Position numbers and translations under genes: made by a program. The notes under the pieces were generated by a model. It had not been told where the DNA came from, searched no databases, and was given only the letters and a program-made list of their open reading frames with translations. This document shows, one piece after another, positions 33,809 to 43,066 of a DNA stretch of 64,000 nt. This DNA is from Chloroflexota bacterium (GTDB lineage Bacteria; Chloroflexota; Dehalococcoidia; Lucifugimonadales; JADFKI01). Each line of letters begins with the position of its first letter. Within the stretch, counting starts at the first letter, position 1. The stretch is from the NCBI GenBank assembly GCA_009840355.1, contig VXNZ01000056.1:62001-126000 (forward strand). Reading direction: 5' to 3'.

Positions 33809-35608
33809 ATGATGCGTAACTTTACCGGCATCGTCGGGTCAGTGATGAGCAGCCGCAACGGACAGTCGGAGCCGCCTGTCCGCGAAATATGCCTCGTCTG
33901 CGACCAGAGTATGGCGTTCTCAGACCTGTACGCCACGCTGCGCGTCTGCCCGATCTGCCGCTTTCACTACAGCCTGACCGCGCGCGAACGCATCGAATCG
34001 CTGGCAGACACCGAGAGCTTCCGCGAGATAAATCGCTCCATATCTTCGCTTGACCCGCTGTCGTTCTCCTCGCGCGGGTCGTACAAGCAGCGCATATTCA
34101 ACGACCAGCGCCGCACCGGACTCACGGAGGCGGTGGTTACCGGCAGGTGTTCCATCAGCGGCAGTCCGGTGATGATGATCGCGCTCGACTTTGGCTTCAT
34201 GGGCGGCACGATGGGCTGCGTCGTCGGCGAGAAAATTGCGATTGCGCTGGAACAGGCGGCGCGGCGCAACCTGCCCGTCATCGCGGTCATCACAAGCGGC
34301 GGCGCGCGCTTTCAGGAAGGCGTGCTGTCGCTGATGCAGATGGCGAAGACGTCCATCGCAGCCGTGCAGCTCGCCAACAAGGGCTTGCCGTTCATCGTGG
34401 TGCTCGCCAACCCCGCGACCGGGCAGACTTATGCCAGCTTCGCCAGTCTCGCGGACATCATCGTCGCGGAACCGGAGGCGATAGTCGGCTTTTCGTCGAT
34501 ACGCGCGCTGCAAGAATCGACCGAAACTCCCCTGCCCGCCCTATCGCAGACCGCAGAGGCGAAGATGCAAAGCGGGCTGCTGGACGGCATCGTTGATCGG
34601 TCGAAATTGCGCACCCTGCTCGCCATCATTCTGGATAATCTCGGCCGTCAGTACAAGCTCACATCGGCGGAAAAAAGTCGCACGCAGACCGTCGAGCCGC
34701 ACAAGACGGACGCTTGGGATTATGTGCAGTTGGCGCGGCACGAAGACAGGCCTACCTCGTCGGACTATATCCGCAGCGTGTTCGGCAACTTCGTGGAAAT
34801 CCACGGCGACCGCGCGAGCGCAGACGACGACGCGGTAATCTGCGGCTTCGGTCAGCTCGGCGCGCAGACGATTATGGCAATCGGACAGGAACGCCGCCGC
34901 GCGGATGGCAAAGGTATTTCACCCAGCGGATTCCGCAAGGCGCAGCGCGCGTTCGACATGGCGGAGAAATTCAAGCTTCCGGTCGTCTCGCTGCTAGATT
35001 CCACGGGGCCAGATGTCAGCATAGAGTCGGAGCAACACGGGCTCGGCAACGCGATAGCCACGACTATCGCCCGCATGAGCGGCAACCGCATGCCAACCAT
35101 CGCCGTGGTCATAGGCGAAGGCGGCAGCGAGGCGGCGCTGGCGTTCGGCGTCGCGGACAGGGTGCTGATGATGGAGAACGCGATTTACTCCACCATCTCG
35201 CCCGAAGGCGCGGCGGAGCTGATATACCAGGACGAGGGACGCGCGGAAGAAGTCGCCGAATCGCTGAAGCTCACTGCGCACGACTGCCGAGAATACGGCA
35301 TAGTTGACCTGTTGGTGCAGGAACCGCCCGGTGGCGCGCACACCGATCCGGCGGAAGCGGCGAGGCAGCTGAGGCGTGTCCTGCTGCAAGAGATCGCAGA
35401 ATTACAGTCGAAGTCCGGTCGCAGCCTGCTGAAAGACCGCTACAAGAAGTTCCGTAACATGGGCGAGTACAGCTCATACTTCCGCGCCGCCATCACCCGA
35501 GAAGCAAACGCGCTGCAAGGCTTCGTCTCCAGCGGGGTTCGCCGAATAGCCCGCCGCCAACAAGAAGAACAGCCTTCGCCGCCGCAGAACACCGCGATGT
35601 TTGACTGA
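33809..35608 (+). CDS. accDA: Acetyl-CoA carboxylase carboxyltransferase, fused beta and alpha subunits
   Basis: A 599-residue fusion. The first part is AccD: a C4 zinc ribbon (Cys28, Cys31, Cys47, Cys50), then FMGGTMGCVVGEKI and VITSGGARFQEG. The second part is AccA: HGDRASADDDAVICGFGQLG, FRKAQRAFDMAEKF, LLDSTGPD and VVIGEGGSEAALAFGVAD. It transfers CO2 from carboxybiotin to acetyl-CoA to make malonyl-CoA for fatty acid synthesis. The start at 33809 follows GGGAGGG by six bases; a second ATG at 33812 is equally possible. No accB/accC adjoins, so it may share the carrier proteins from 16766-18365. Confidence 0.92.
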   Translation: MMRNFTGIVGSVMSSRNGQSEPPVREICLVCDQSMAFSDLYATLRVCPICRFHYSLTARERIESLADTESFREINRSISSLDPLSFSSRGSYKQRIFNDQRRTGLTEAVVTGRCSISGSPVMMIALDFGFMGGTMGCVVGEKIAIALEQAARRNLPVIAVITSGGARFQEGVLSLMQMAKTSIAAVQLANKGLPFIVVLANPATGQTYASFASLADIIVAEPEAIVGFSSIRALQESTETPLPALSQTAEAKMQSGLLDGIVDRSKLRTLLAIILDNLGRQYKLTSAEKSRTQTVEPHKTDAWDYVQLARHEDRPTSSDYIRSVFGNFVEIHGDRASADDDAVICGFGQLGAQTIMAIGQERRRADGKGISPSGFRKAQRAFDMAEKFKLPVVSLLDSTGPDVSIESEQHGLGNAIATTIARMSGNRMPTIAVVIGEGGSEAALAFGVADRVLMMENAIYSTISPEGAAELIYQDEGRAEEVAESLKLTAHDCREYGIVDLLVQEPPGGAHTDPAEAARQLRRVLLQEIAELQSKSGRSLLKDRYKKFRNMGEYSSYFRAAITREANALQGFVSSGVRRIARRQQEEQPSPPQNTAMFD

Positions 35609-36035
35609 TCCGGCTGATGGCGTAGCCCCTACGCGACACTGCTCGATATGGCGGCGAACTCGCAAGAGTTCGTTCCTACATGGATGGGCTGATAGGGGTA
35701 GGTCAAGGGTGATTTCAGTACAAAACCTATTCATTCTGTCATTCTGAACGCAGCGCAGCGGAGTGATGAATCTAAAATTCTTGTGGTAAGACAAGGCTAT
35801 TCGTAGTCGGAGATTGTAGATTCCTCACTTCGTTCGGAATGACAAGGGAAAACTGCCGAAGCACCGTTAATCAAATACCTACCCATGCCAGCCATGGATC
35901 GGGAAACTCCCAGGGCATTTCGGTTGTTACCCTAAACGAAGTGAAGGGTCTAATATCGCTGTGCGGAAACAAGCCTGCCCGTAGTCAACGCATTTAGATT
36001 TCGCAACACATCCGCATAATCACGACTATGCCGCA
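35609..36035. other. Intergenic region filled with dispersed repeats
   Basis: Two elements occupy most of it. One at 35738-35843 has ends GTCATTCTGAACGCAGCG and CGTTCGGAATGAC, like the core of the A family without its terminal repeats. The other, B4 (35917 to about 36004), has the left half of a type B element (GGGCATTTCGGTTGTTACCC) and ends abruptly in TTAGATTTCGCAAC, so it looks truncated. No gene is seen. Confidence 0.6.
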
Positions 36036-36914
36036 TTAGAGCAACCCTTCCTCCACCAACGCCAGGCGAATGCGCTCGGAAGCATCCACATCGACAGGTA
36101 CCATCGGCATACGCGGCATCATGCCTTCATAGCCCAGCAGACGCAGCGCCTCTTTTACGCCGGGCGTGCCGTATTGGATTATCACACGGTCTAGCTTCGA
36201 TGCCGATTCTTGCAAGCGCCGCGCCTCCGAGAACTCGCCGCGTATGCCGTGCGTCATAATGTCGATGCACAACGCCGGCGCGATGTTGCCCAGCCACATG
36301 CACGCGCCGTTTGCGCCCATCAGTGCGCCATACGCTAGCAAGCCGCCGTTGCATATCCAAAAGCGCATATCGTCCGGCACTTCGGCGCGCACATACCCTT
36401 CGAAGCGGATGTCGTGGTCGGTGATGTAGCCCGCGACATTATCCATAGCGCAGACGGTGCCCAGCGTCTCCGGGGAGGCGGCGGGCTGCCCGCTGAATGT
36501 CTGGTGTATCACCACGATAGGCAATGGCGAATGGCGCGTAACCTCGCCGAAGTAGCTTTCGACCGCACTGTCGGGGATGCCGCGCGGCACGCGAACTCGC
36601 ACCATATCGGTGCCCGCTGCGGCGTAGCATTCCGCCAGCCGTAGCGTTTCGCGCGTGGACGGGTTATCGATGCCCGCTATGGTGAAGCGCAGCCCGCCGT
36701 GCGCTGATGCTGCGACACGCACGATTTCGATGCGCTCCGCCTCGCTGAGCGCCAGTTCTTCGCCGTTTGCCGTAGTCAGCACAAAGCCAGACAGCGGCGT
36801 GCTTAGCCAGCGCCCGATGTTGCGTTCGAGCGCGGCGTAGTCCACCGTATCGTCCGCGCCGAATGGCGTAGGCGTAGGCGCGACTACGATGGGGGCGGCG
36901 TCGGGAATGGGCAT
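36036..36914 (-). CDS. DapA/NanA superfamily protein lacking the Schiff-base lysine
   Basis: A 292-residue protein with the class I aldolase barrel pattern of dihydrodipicolinate synthase: VVAPTPTPFGADDTVDYAAL at the start and GFVLTTANGEELALSEAER (43-61) replacing the usual GTTGE block. The conserved Tyr (YNxPxRT) is replaced by VVIHQTFSG (134-142), and the Lys in GIKE is missing: the segment reads AGYITDHD (161-168) with no lysine near. It therefore cannot use the standard Schiff-base mechanism. It follows leuD on the same strand. Substrate unknown; a non-catalytic or metal-dependent role is conceivable. Confidence 0.8.
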   Translation of the reverse strand: MPIPDAAPIVVAPTPTPFGADDTVDYAALERNIGRWLSTPLSGFVLTTANGEELALSEAERIEIVRVAASAHGGLRFTIAGIDNPSTRETLRLAECYAAAGTDMVRVRVPRGIPDSAVESYFGEVTRHSPLPIVVIHQTFSGQPAASPETLGTVCAMDNVAGYITDHDIRFEGYVRAEVPDDMRFWICNGGLLAYGALMGANGACMWLGNIAPALCIDIMTHGIRGEFSEARRLQESASKLDRVIIQYGTPGVKEALRLLGYEGMMPRMPMVPVDVDASERIRLALVEEGLL

Positions 36915-36962
36915 TAGCGTTCTCGCGCGGCGTTGCTCTTGTTGTCTGCGTTACCGCCCGCG

Positions 36963-37583
36963 TTATCGCCCAACAGTAAGCGTACCGCCGTGCGGACTGC
37001 GACCGGCCTCGAACGACGATATGGCGTCTTCCTGTTCCAGCGTCAGCCCGATGTCGTCCAGCCCGTTGAGCAGCAGGTAGCGGCGGAACGCCTCAATCTC
37101 GAAGGTCGCTGAAATTTCCTCGTCATTGTCCCAGACACGCTGCCCGTCAAGATCGACATTCAGCGTGTAGCCGGGTGTGCTTTCCGCTTTTTCCAGAATG
37201 CGCTCCACGATGTCCTCGGGCAGGACGACCGGCAGCAACCCGTTCTGGAAGCAGTTGCTGAAGAATATGTCGGCGAAGCTCGGCGCGATGATGCAGCGGA
37301 AGCCGTAGTCTTGCAACGCCCAGGGGGCGTGTTCGCGCGAAGAGCCGGAGCCAAAGTTGCGCCCCGCCACGAGGATGGACGAGTTTTCGTAACCGGGCTT
37401 GTTCAGGATAAAGTCAGGCTTGTGCGTGCCGTCTTCATTGAAGCGCCAGTCGTTGAACGCGAACTGGCCGAAGCCGGTGCGCTCGATGCGCTTCAGGAAC
37501 TGCTTGGGGATAATCTGGTCGGTGTCAACATTGACCCGGTTCAGCGGCGCCACAACGCCCTCATGCTTTACGAATGCATCCAT
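36963..37583 (-). CDS. leuD: 3-isopropylmalate dehydratase small subunit
   Basis: A 206-residue Leu[21 protein letters not shown] (about 14-33), the substrate loop [15 protein letters not shown] and [15 protein letters not shown] are all textbook blocks of the swivelling aconitase domain. With LeuC (38858-40255) it isomerises 2-isopropylmalate to 3-isopropylmalate in leucine synthesis. It is separated from leuC by a cytochrome and two membrane-type genes on the same strand, an unusual split. Confidence 0.93.
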   Translation of the reverse strand: MDAFVKHEGVVAPLNRVNVDTDQIIPKQFLKRIERTGFGQFAFNDWRFNEDGTHKPDFILNKPGYENSSILVAGRNFGSGSSREHAPWALQDYGFRCIIAPSFADIFFSNCFQNGLLPVVLPEDIVERILEKAESTPGYTLNVDLDGQRVWDNDEEISATFEIEAFRRYLLLNGLDDIGLTLEQEDAISSFEAGRSPHGGTLTVGR

Positions 37584-37640
37584 AGTTGTTATTCCTCACT
37601 ACTGCCAACTGTTTGGTAATCATCGTCGCTCAATTGTCCC

Positions 37641-37672
37641 TTCCCCAATTGGGCAGGGCTAGGATGGGAGCA
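37641..37672. repeat. Hairpin repeat, type D
   Basis: CCCTTCCCCAATTGGGCAGGG followed by CTAGGATGGGA, the same family as the hairpins at 7205 and 33571 and the in-frame copy near 59330. Confidence 0.45.
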
Positions 37673-37718
37673 GATATGCCATATACACGCTCATCCACCC
37701 TTTTACTCTGGCTTGTAC

Positions 37719-38078
37719 TTATCTGATAATACCGCCCTCACGTTGTAAGCCTCTGACATAGGCGATAATCTGCGTTACATCGTCCTCGGACAGACCGGCT
37801 ACGGGCGGCATGTCGCCGAAGTCCCAGTGGTGCGATACGACGCCATTCTTGACCGCGTTGTAGAAGGTGAAGTCGGCGTGGTGTCCCGGCTCGTAGATGC
37901 GGTGCACGAGTGGCGGTCCCAAGTTCGTGCCGTCCGCCACCGCTCCGTGGCAGCGCGCGCAGTTGTCGGCGAAGAGTCGCTCGCCTTCCTGTTCGGGCGA
38001 ACCGGCGCCGCAAGCCATCGACACAATGAGCAAGACAACCAGCGCAATTGGCGCACAAACCGCAATCCTCACACGCAT
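37719..38078 (-). CDS. Lipoprotein c-type cytochrome (single heme)
   Basis: A 119-residue protein with a lipoprotein signal (hydrophobic core, then VSMAC, Cys23), one heme-binding CxxCH (NCARCHG, about 40-46) and a later Met ligand candidate in FGDMPPVAGLSEDD. This is the class I monoheme cytochrome c pattern. It should be anchored outside the cytoplasmic membrane and carry electrons; the partner is unknown. Lying between leuD and leuC, it has no evident link to leucine synthesis. Confidence 0.87.
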   Translation of the reverse strand: MRVRIAVCAPIALVVLLIVSMACGAGSPEQEGERLFADNCARCHGAVADGTNLGPPLVHRIYEPGHHADFTFYNAVKNGVVSHHWDFGDMPPVAGLSEDDVTQIIAYVRGLQREGGIIR

Positions 38079-38090
38079 TCGGCGGTAATC

Positions 38091-38318
38091 CTATTCGTCA
38101 TCGTCCAGGCTTGGCGGCGGCTCATTGAAATCGCGCCCTTCTGCTTTCGCTAACAGACGGCGGTAGTTCCAGCCTTCCCACTTCAACTGCACTCTCATCT
38201 CACCCATCGCTTCGCCATACTTGCTGCTCTGTTCAAAGGCCTTATCTATGGCCAGTTCATGGTTTTTCTTAGCTTCTTCCCGTTCAAGCCGTTCAAGCCA
38301 ACGCCTTGCAAGTATCAT
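38091..38318 (-). pseudogene. Truncated duplicate of the neighbouring coiled-coil protein
   Basis: A 75-codon frame (MILARRWLERLEREEAK...) that aligns with only the last part of the protein at 38333-38824: both have LARRWLER, WEGWNxRRL and EGRDFNEPPP near the end. The membrane part is absent and the repeat middle differs. It starts 15 bp after that gene ends, so a partial tandem duplication is likely. It may still be translated as a small soluble protein, as the frame is open. Confidence 0.55.
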
Positions 38319-38332
38319 AATCGCAGGGATCC

Positions 38333-38824
38333 TTAGCTGTCATCGCTGTTTTCGTTGTCAATACGCGGCGGCGGCTCATTGAAATCACGCCCTTCTTCTT
38401 GCGCCTGCAAGCGGCGGTCATTCCAGCCTTCCCATTCCCTTTGCCGCCTGGACTCGCCTCGTTCTATTCCCTGCTCCCTACCCTGCTCCAAACCTTGTTC
38501 CAGCCCTTGCTCCAAACCTTGCTCGAATCCCTTCTGCTCTTGTCGCTCAAGCCAGCGTCTTGCAAGCACCATAATCGCAGCGCCCCCTTCTACAACGCCA
38601 AATGTAACACCGGCGTCCGCTACTGCCACATATCCAACATCTATGATAATAGCATACACCGAATCGGCGGCGGCATGGCCGTTTGCCGCCGCCTTGCGAG
38701 TGAGTTCGTACCACAGCATGAAAGCCGTCCCCGCAATTAGCACGGGCAGGTACATCAGCGCGTACAAGCCCTCTATATGCGGAAGCAGCTCTCGTGATGA
38801 GATGCTGCGCTGTCTGATACTCAC
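38333..38824 (-). CDS. Membrane protein with EQG-repeat tail, unknown function
   Basis: A 163-residue protein with two hydrophobic helices (about 21-40 and 53-84) and a charged tail in which GLEQ is repeated in tandem (EQGLEQGLEQGLEQGREQG) before WEGWNDRRLQ. I use the GTG at 38824, eight bases after GGAGG; a TTG at 38839 overlaps that site. The architecture matches the protein at 23088-23720. Lying 33 bp after leuC, it may be co-transcribed. Function not recognised. Confidence 0.6.
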   Translation of the reverse strand: MSIRQRSISSRELLPHIEGLYALMYLPVLIAGTAFMLWYELTRKAAANGHAAADSVYAIIIDVGYVAVADAGVTFGVVEGGAAIMVLARRWLERQEQKGFEQGLEQGLEQGLEQGREQGIERGESRRQREWEGWNDRRLQAQEEGRDFNEPPPRIDNENSDDS

Positions 38825-38857
38825 TCGCTCATCCTCCAATGGTTCAGCGTAACGCCA

Positions 38858-40255
38858 CTACCACTCTCGGATGTCCACGAAGTGGCCCGCGATTGCCGCT
38901 GCCGCTGCCATTTCCGGGCTGACTAGGTGCGTTCGGCCGCCCTTGCCTTGCCTGCCCTCGAAGTTGCGGTTGGATGTGGACGCGCAGCGCTCGCCCGGTT
39001 CCAGGATGTCTGGGTTCATTCCGAGACACATGGAGCAGCCGGCGACGCGCCAGTCGAAGCCGGCGTCTTTGAATATGGCGTCCAAGCCTTCTTCTTCGGC
39101 TTGCTGCTTGATGGCGGCAGAACCGGGCACGACCATCGCATACACATTGTCATTTACCTTGCGTCCGCGCGCTATCTCGGCGGCGGCGCGCAGGTCGTCT
39201 ATGCGCGAGTTCGTGCATGAGCCGATGAACACGCGGTCTAGGCGGATGTCCTCCATTGGCGTGTCGGGTTCTAGCCCCATATACTGCAATGCACGCTCGG
39301 CGGATTCCTTTTCGCCGGCGTCGTCGTACGAATTCGGGTCTGGCACGCGGCTCGTTATCGGCGCGACCATGCCTGGGTTCGTGCCCCAGGTTACATGCGG
39401 TTCGAGCGCGGCGCCGTCAATCTCCACGAGGCTGTCGTATTCGGCGCCTTCGTCGGTGGCGAGTTTGCGCCATTCTTCGATAGCGGCTTCGAAATCGGCG
39501 CCTTGAGGTACCTGCGCACGACCGCGCATGTACTCGAATGTCGTGTCGTCCGGCGCGATCATACCCGCTCGACCGCCGCCTTCGATAGACATATTGCACA
39601 CGGTCATGCGCCCTTCCATCGACAACGACCGAATCGCTTCGCCGGTGTATTCGATGACATGGCCCGTCGCGCCGGCGACGCCAATCTTGCCGATGATGCT
39701 GAGCACGACATCCTTCGCGGTAACGCCGTTGGGCAGCTTGCCATTGACGCGAATTTCCATCGTCTTGGGCTTGAACTGCCGCAGCGTCTGCGTGGCGAGA
39801 ACATGCTCAACTTCGGATGTGCCGATGCCGATGGCGAACGCGCCGAACGCGCCGTGCGTGGATGTGTGGCTGTCGCCGCAGACGATGACTTTGCCCGGCT
39901 GCGTGTACCCTTGCTCGGGACCTATGACGTGGACGATGCCCTGCAGCGGGCTGAACCTGTCGTACAGCGGCACGCCGAACTCTTCGCAGTTCCTGTCGAG
40001 CGCGTCCAGCTGCGCCTTTGCGATGGGGTCGGTGATGGGCAGGGACAAGTCCCAAGTGGGCGTATTGTGGTCAGCCGTGGCGACTGTCAGGTCGGTGCGG
40101 CGCACTTTGCGTCCAGCCATGCGCAGCCCGTCGAACGCCTGCGGCGAAGTAACCTCGTGGACAAGATGCAAGTCAACATACAGGATAGTCGGCTGCCCGG
40201 CTTCCTGATGCACCACATGGCTCTCCCAAATCTTCTCGAACATTGTCTTAGGCAT
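38858..40255 (-). CDS. leuC: 3-isopropylmalate dehydratase large subunit
   Basis: A 465-residue aconitase-type enzyme with the three 4Fe-4S cysteines in [11 protein letters not shown] and [10 protein letters not shown], plus [19 protein letters not shown] (about 140-158) and [10 protein letters not shown] near the end. With LeuD it carries out the second step of leucine synthesis. Length and all blocks are normal. Type C repeat sequence separates it from leuA upstream. Confidence 0.94.
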   Translation of the reverse strand: MPKTMFEKIWESHVVHQEAGQPTILYVDLHLVHEVTSPQAFDGLRMAGRKVRRTDLTVATADHNTPTWDLSLPITDPIAKAQLDALDRNCEEFGVPLYDRFSPLQGIVHVIGPEQGYTQPGKVIVCGDSHTSTHGAFGAFAIGIGTSEVEHVLATQTLRQFKPKTMEIRVNGKLPNGVTAKDVVLSIIGKIGVAGATGHVIEYTGEAIRSLSMEGRMTVCNMSIEGGGRAGMIAPDDTTFEYMRGRAQVPQGADFEAAIEEWRKLATDEGAEYDSLVEIDGAALEPHVTWGTNPGMVAPITSRVPDPNSYDDAGEKESAERALQYMGLEPDTPMEDIRLDRVFIGSCTNSRIDDLRAAAEIARGRKVNDNVYAMVVPGSAAIKQQAEEEGLDAIFKDAGFDWRVAGCSMCLGMNPDILEPGERCASTSNRNFEGRQGKGGRTHLVSPEMAAAAAIAGHFVDIREW

Positions 40256-40380
40256 TTATCTCAAATCCTCCCAAATTTGCATTTGATTCGCACATTCGTA
40301 AGGGCGGCATGAATAGCCGCCCCTATGTCTTTTCACTCGGTCATCCCCACATCTCTCCCTATCACTCCCGCATTTCTATC

Positions 40381-40482
40381 CGTCATTCCCGCGTAGGCGG
40401 AGTCCAGAGTCGCAAGGCGTCGTCCGTTTTCTTCATTCTCGCCCGTCAAATGCACCGGATTCCTGCTTCCGCAGGGATGACG
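40381..40482. repeat. Dispersed repeat, type C
   Basis: CGTCATTCCCGCGTAGGCGG at one end and TCCTGCTTCCGCAGGGATGACG (last part) at the other are complementary. It sits between leuC and leuA. Confidence 0.6.
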
Positions 40483-40496
40483 AAGAATGTTGCAGG

Positions 40497-42050
40497 TTAC
40501 GAAATCGGGACTTCCTCCGTGGGGCGCATTTCTTCGGTGGCGATTAGGCGGTTCAGGGCGTTCATGTATGCCTTGGCGCTTGCCACTATGATGTCCGTGT
40601 CGGAGCCGCGCCCGACGTAGGCGTGCTCATCCTTCTCGATGCGGATCGTTACATCGCCGAGCGCGTCTATGCCCTCGGTTACGGCGTCCACGCGATATTC
40701 GGTCAACCTGTTCGGCACATCGATAATCCGGTTGATCGCCTTATACACGGCATCTACGGGACCTGTGCCCGTGGCGGCGTCCGTGGTAGCGTTGTCATCG
40801 CTATCAACGAGCGTAACCGTCGCGGTAGGCACATCGTGGTTGCCGCAGGTTACCTGAATATGCTCCAGTGCGTACACGGCGGGAATGTCAGCGATGCGGC
40901 GCTGGCTGGACATCAGCGCGACCAGGTCCGCGTCCGTAACTTCGGGCTTGCGATCGGCGAGGCTCTTGAACGCCTCAAAAGCTTCGTTCAGGCCTTCCTG
41001 ATCCAGGTGATAGCCCAGTTCGTCGAGGCGCGAGCGCAGCCCTGCTCTGCCGCTCAGCTTGCCCAGCACCAGCTCGTTGCTCGGCCAGCCGATGGTCTGC
41101 GGATCCATAATCTCGAAGGTCGTGCGCTCTTTCAGCACGCCGTCTTGGTGTATGCCCGAAGCGTGGCGGAAGGCATTGGCGCCCACAACCGCCTTGTTCG
41201 GCTGCACTGTGAACCCGGTGATGTCGCTGACCAGACGGCTCGTGCGGAAAATCTGGCGCGTATTGATGTTAGTGTCCACGCCGTACAGGTCTTTGCGCGT
41301 TTCCAGCGCCATTATGACCTCTTCGAGCGCAGCGTTGCCGGCGCGTTCGCCCAGCCCGTTGATGCAGCCTTCGACCTGCCGCGCGCCTTCCGCTACGGCG
41401 GCTAGGCTGTTGCCGACCGCCTGCCCCAGGTCGTTGTGGCAGTGGACGCTCAGCGTCGCTTCGTTGATGTTCGGCACATTTTCCTTGATGAGGCGGATGC
41501 GCTCGCGGAACTCCCATGGCATCACATAGCCGACGGTGTCGGGGATGTTGATGGTGTTCGCGCCGGCGGCGATTGCGCCTTCCAGCATCTTATACAGATA
41601 TTCGATGTCGGTGCGTGTGGCGTCCATCGGCGAGAACTCTACATCGTCGCAGTAGCTCTTGGCGCGCTCTACGGAAGCAATCGCCATATCCATGACTTCT
41701 TCCGGGTTCTTGCGCAGCTGGTTCATAATCTGCACATCGGAGCTGGAAATGAACACATGGATGCGCGGCCGCTCGGCGTCCTTGATTGCCTCCCATGCGG
41801 CGTCCACATCGGGCAGCACGCAGCGCGCCAGAGACGCGATGACGGGACGGCGCACTTCGCGGGCAATGGTTTGCACAGCCTCGAAGTCGCCGGGCGAACT
41901 CGCGGCGAAGCCCGCCTCGATAACATCCACGCCCAGCCTGTCCAGCTGCCGCGCGATTTCCAGCTTCTCCGGCGTGGTCAGTCCGATGCCCGCCGATTGC
42001 TCGCCGTCTCGCAGCGTCGTATCGAAAATGATTACTTTGTCGTCTGACAT
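40497..42050 (-). CDS. leuA: 2-isopropylmalate synthase
   Basis: A 517-residue LeuA: IIFDTTLRDGEQSAG (about 6-22) with metal and catalytic residues, SVHCHNDLGQAVGNSLAAV with the metal-binding HxH-type motif, GLGERAGNAALEEV, and the C-terminal allosteric domain that binds leucine. It condenses acetyl-CoA with 2-ketoisovalerate. The length indicates a feedback-regulated form. It starts with ATG at 42050. Confidence 0.94.
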   Translation of the reverse strand: MSDDKVIIFDTTLRDGEQSAGIGLTTPEKLEIARQLDRLGVDVIEAGFAASSPGDFEAVQTIAREVRRPVIASLARCVLPDVDAAWEAIKDAERPRIHVFISSSDVQIMNQLRKNPEEVMDMAIASVERAKSYCDDVEFSPMDATRTDIEYLYKMLEGAIAAGANTINIPDTVGYVMPWEFRERIRLIKENVPNINEATLSVHCHNDLGQAVGNSLAAVAEGARQVEGCINGLGERAGNAALEEVIMALETRKDLYGVDTNINTRQIFRTSRLVSDITGFTVQPNKAVVGANAFRHASGIHQDGVLKERTTFEIMDPQTIGWPSNELVLGKLSGRAGLRSRLDELGYHLDQEGLNEAFEAFKSLADRKPEVTDADLVALMSSQRRIADIPAVYALEHIQVTCGNHDVPTATVTLVDSDDNATTDAATGTGPVDAVYKAINRIIDVPNRLTEYRVDAVTEGIDALGDVTIRIEKDEHAYVGRGSDTDIIVASAKAYMNALNRLIATEEMRPTEEVPIS

Positions 42051-42066
42051 TTGTTTCTCCTGTGAG

Positions 42067-42182
42067 TTTTCAGTAGTCAGTTATCAGTGATTAGTAGTCA
42101 GTTATCAGTTTTCAGTCGTCAATGATTAGCATATCGGGCAGTCCACAGACTGAAAACTGTCAACTGATGACTGATAACTACC
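42067..42182. repeat. Simple palindromic repeat (CAGTTATCAGT / ACTGATAACT)
   Basis: Several imperfect copies of AGTAGTCAGTTATCAGT are followed by the complement ACTGAAAACTGTCAACTGAT and ACTGATAACTACC, so the region can fold into a long hairpin. Similar sequence occurs at 44735-44765, 45140-45178 and 2190-2207. It lies directly upstream of leuA and could act as an attenuating structure, but its recurrence elsewhere argues for a dispersed repeat. Confidence 0.5.
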
Positions 42183-42283
42183 CAAGGACAACGCAGTCCG
42201 CCTGACCGAGCATTGCCAAAACCCGGTCATTGCGGCGAACTGCGAAGGATGCCTCCGTGCGGTTCATGTTGTTTATCTCCCTG

Positions 42284-42508
42284 CTACGCTATGACTACAA
42301 TCGTAAGAGTCAATATCCACATAATGGCTATGAAGAAGTACACGACCCATCTAGCCCGTCTGAAGAAAATCGCATCTCTAAGAGCTTCGCCTGAACGTCC
42401 CTCTAGTTTTATGTCGTTCAAGTAATGGTTATAAACCAGAAAAGGCAAAGGCGGCAAAAGCATGGTGAACACAATCACCAACTTTATGAGTGTATCGCTT
42501 TCCACCAC
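42284..42508 (-). CDS. Small two-helix membrane protein
   Basis: A 74-residue protein with hydrophobic helices at about 7-26 and 52-73 and a charged loop (KLEGRSGEALRDAIFFRRAR) between. GTG starts at 42508 or 42505 follow GAGGAAA. It begins 18 bp after the end of the gene at 42527-43030 and may form a pair with it. Not recognised. Confidence 0.5.
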   Translation of the reverse strand: MVESDTLIKLVIVFTMLLPPLPFLVYNHYLNDIKLEGRSGEALRDAIFFRRARWVVYFFIAIMWILTLTIVVIA

Positions 42509-42526
42509 AGTGGCGATTTCCTCTTT

Positions 42527-43030
42527 CTAAATCTTCATCCTTATGACGATTTCCATCTCGGCGTCTGCGAAGCCTTTTGCTTTCAGGTATTCGCGGATTA
42601 ACTCTTGGAACTCGCTTGGCGAAAGTTCAAATATATGCTCGCGTATGTCTTGGTTAATGTTCCTTTCCGTCTGACGTTCAACTTCAGGGGAGGAATTCAA
42701 GGCAGAGTAACCTAATCTGGACAACAATTCGTCGCGGCTCAATGGTTTGGTATTGCCCGCAGTAGGCAATATCTCAAACTCAAAGTACACATTTGCACCC
42801 GCGCGAGAAGGAGCTTTACTATCATCTACTCCAACTAGTTTCACACCAGCCTGTTTGTGAAATTTGACACCGCCAAGAGCCTGGCAAACAGTGCCATGAG
42901 CCATTGTTAAGCGTAGCGCACTGTGAATATCACCCGCACGGAGGGTTATGCGCGTTCTACCTTCACGACGGACTTCTTCAACCAATTGTGTCCCATAATT
43001 CCGGACTTTGTCCGAATCTCCAACAGGCAT
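42527..43030 (-). CDS. Hypothetical soluble protein
   Basis: A 167-residue protein starting at ATG 43030 after GAGGG. The N-terminal half is mixed alpha/beta with a helix at 8-25, and the C-terminal part reads HIFELSPSEFQELIREYLKAKGF, a helical segment that loosely recalls the start of Mrr-type or replication-associated domains; I do not claim that. No signal peptide or membrane helix. Codons are AT-richer than in the ilv genes, hinting at foreign origin. Confidence 0.6.
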   Translation of the reverse strand: MPVGDSDKVRNYGTQLVEEVRREGRTRITLRAGDIHSALRLTMAHGTVCQALGGVKFHKQAGVKLVGVDDSKAPSRAGANVYFEFEILPTAGNTKPLSRDELLSRLGYSALNSSPEVERQTERNINQDIREHIFELSPSEFQELIREYLKAKGFADAEMEIVIRMKI

Positions 43031-43066
43031 TTACCCTCTCCCTATATAATCCCTATTGAGCATACT

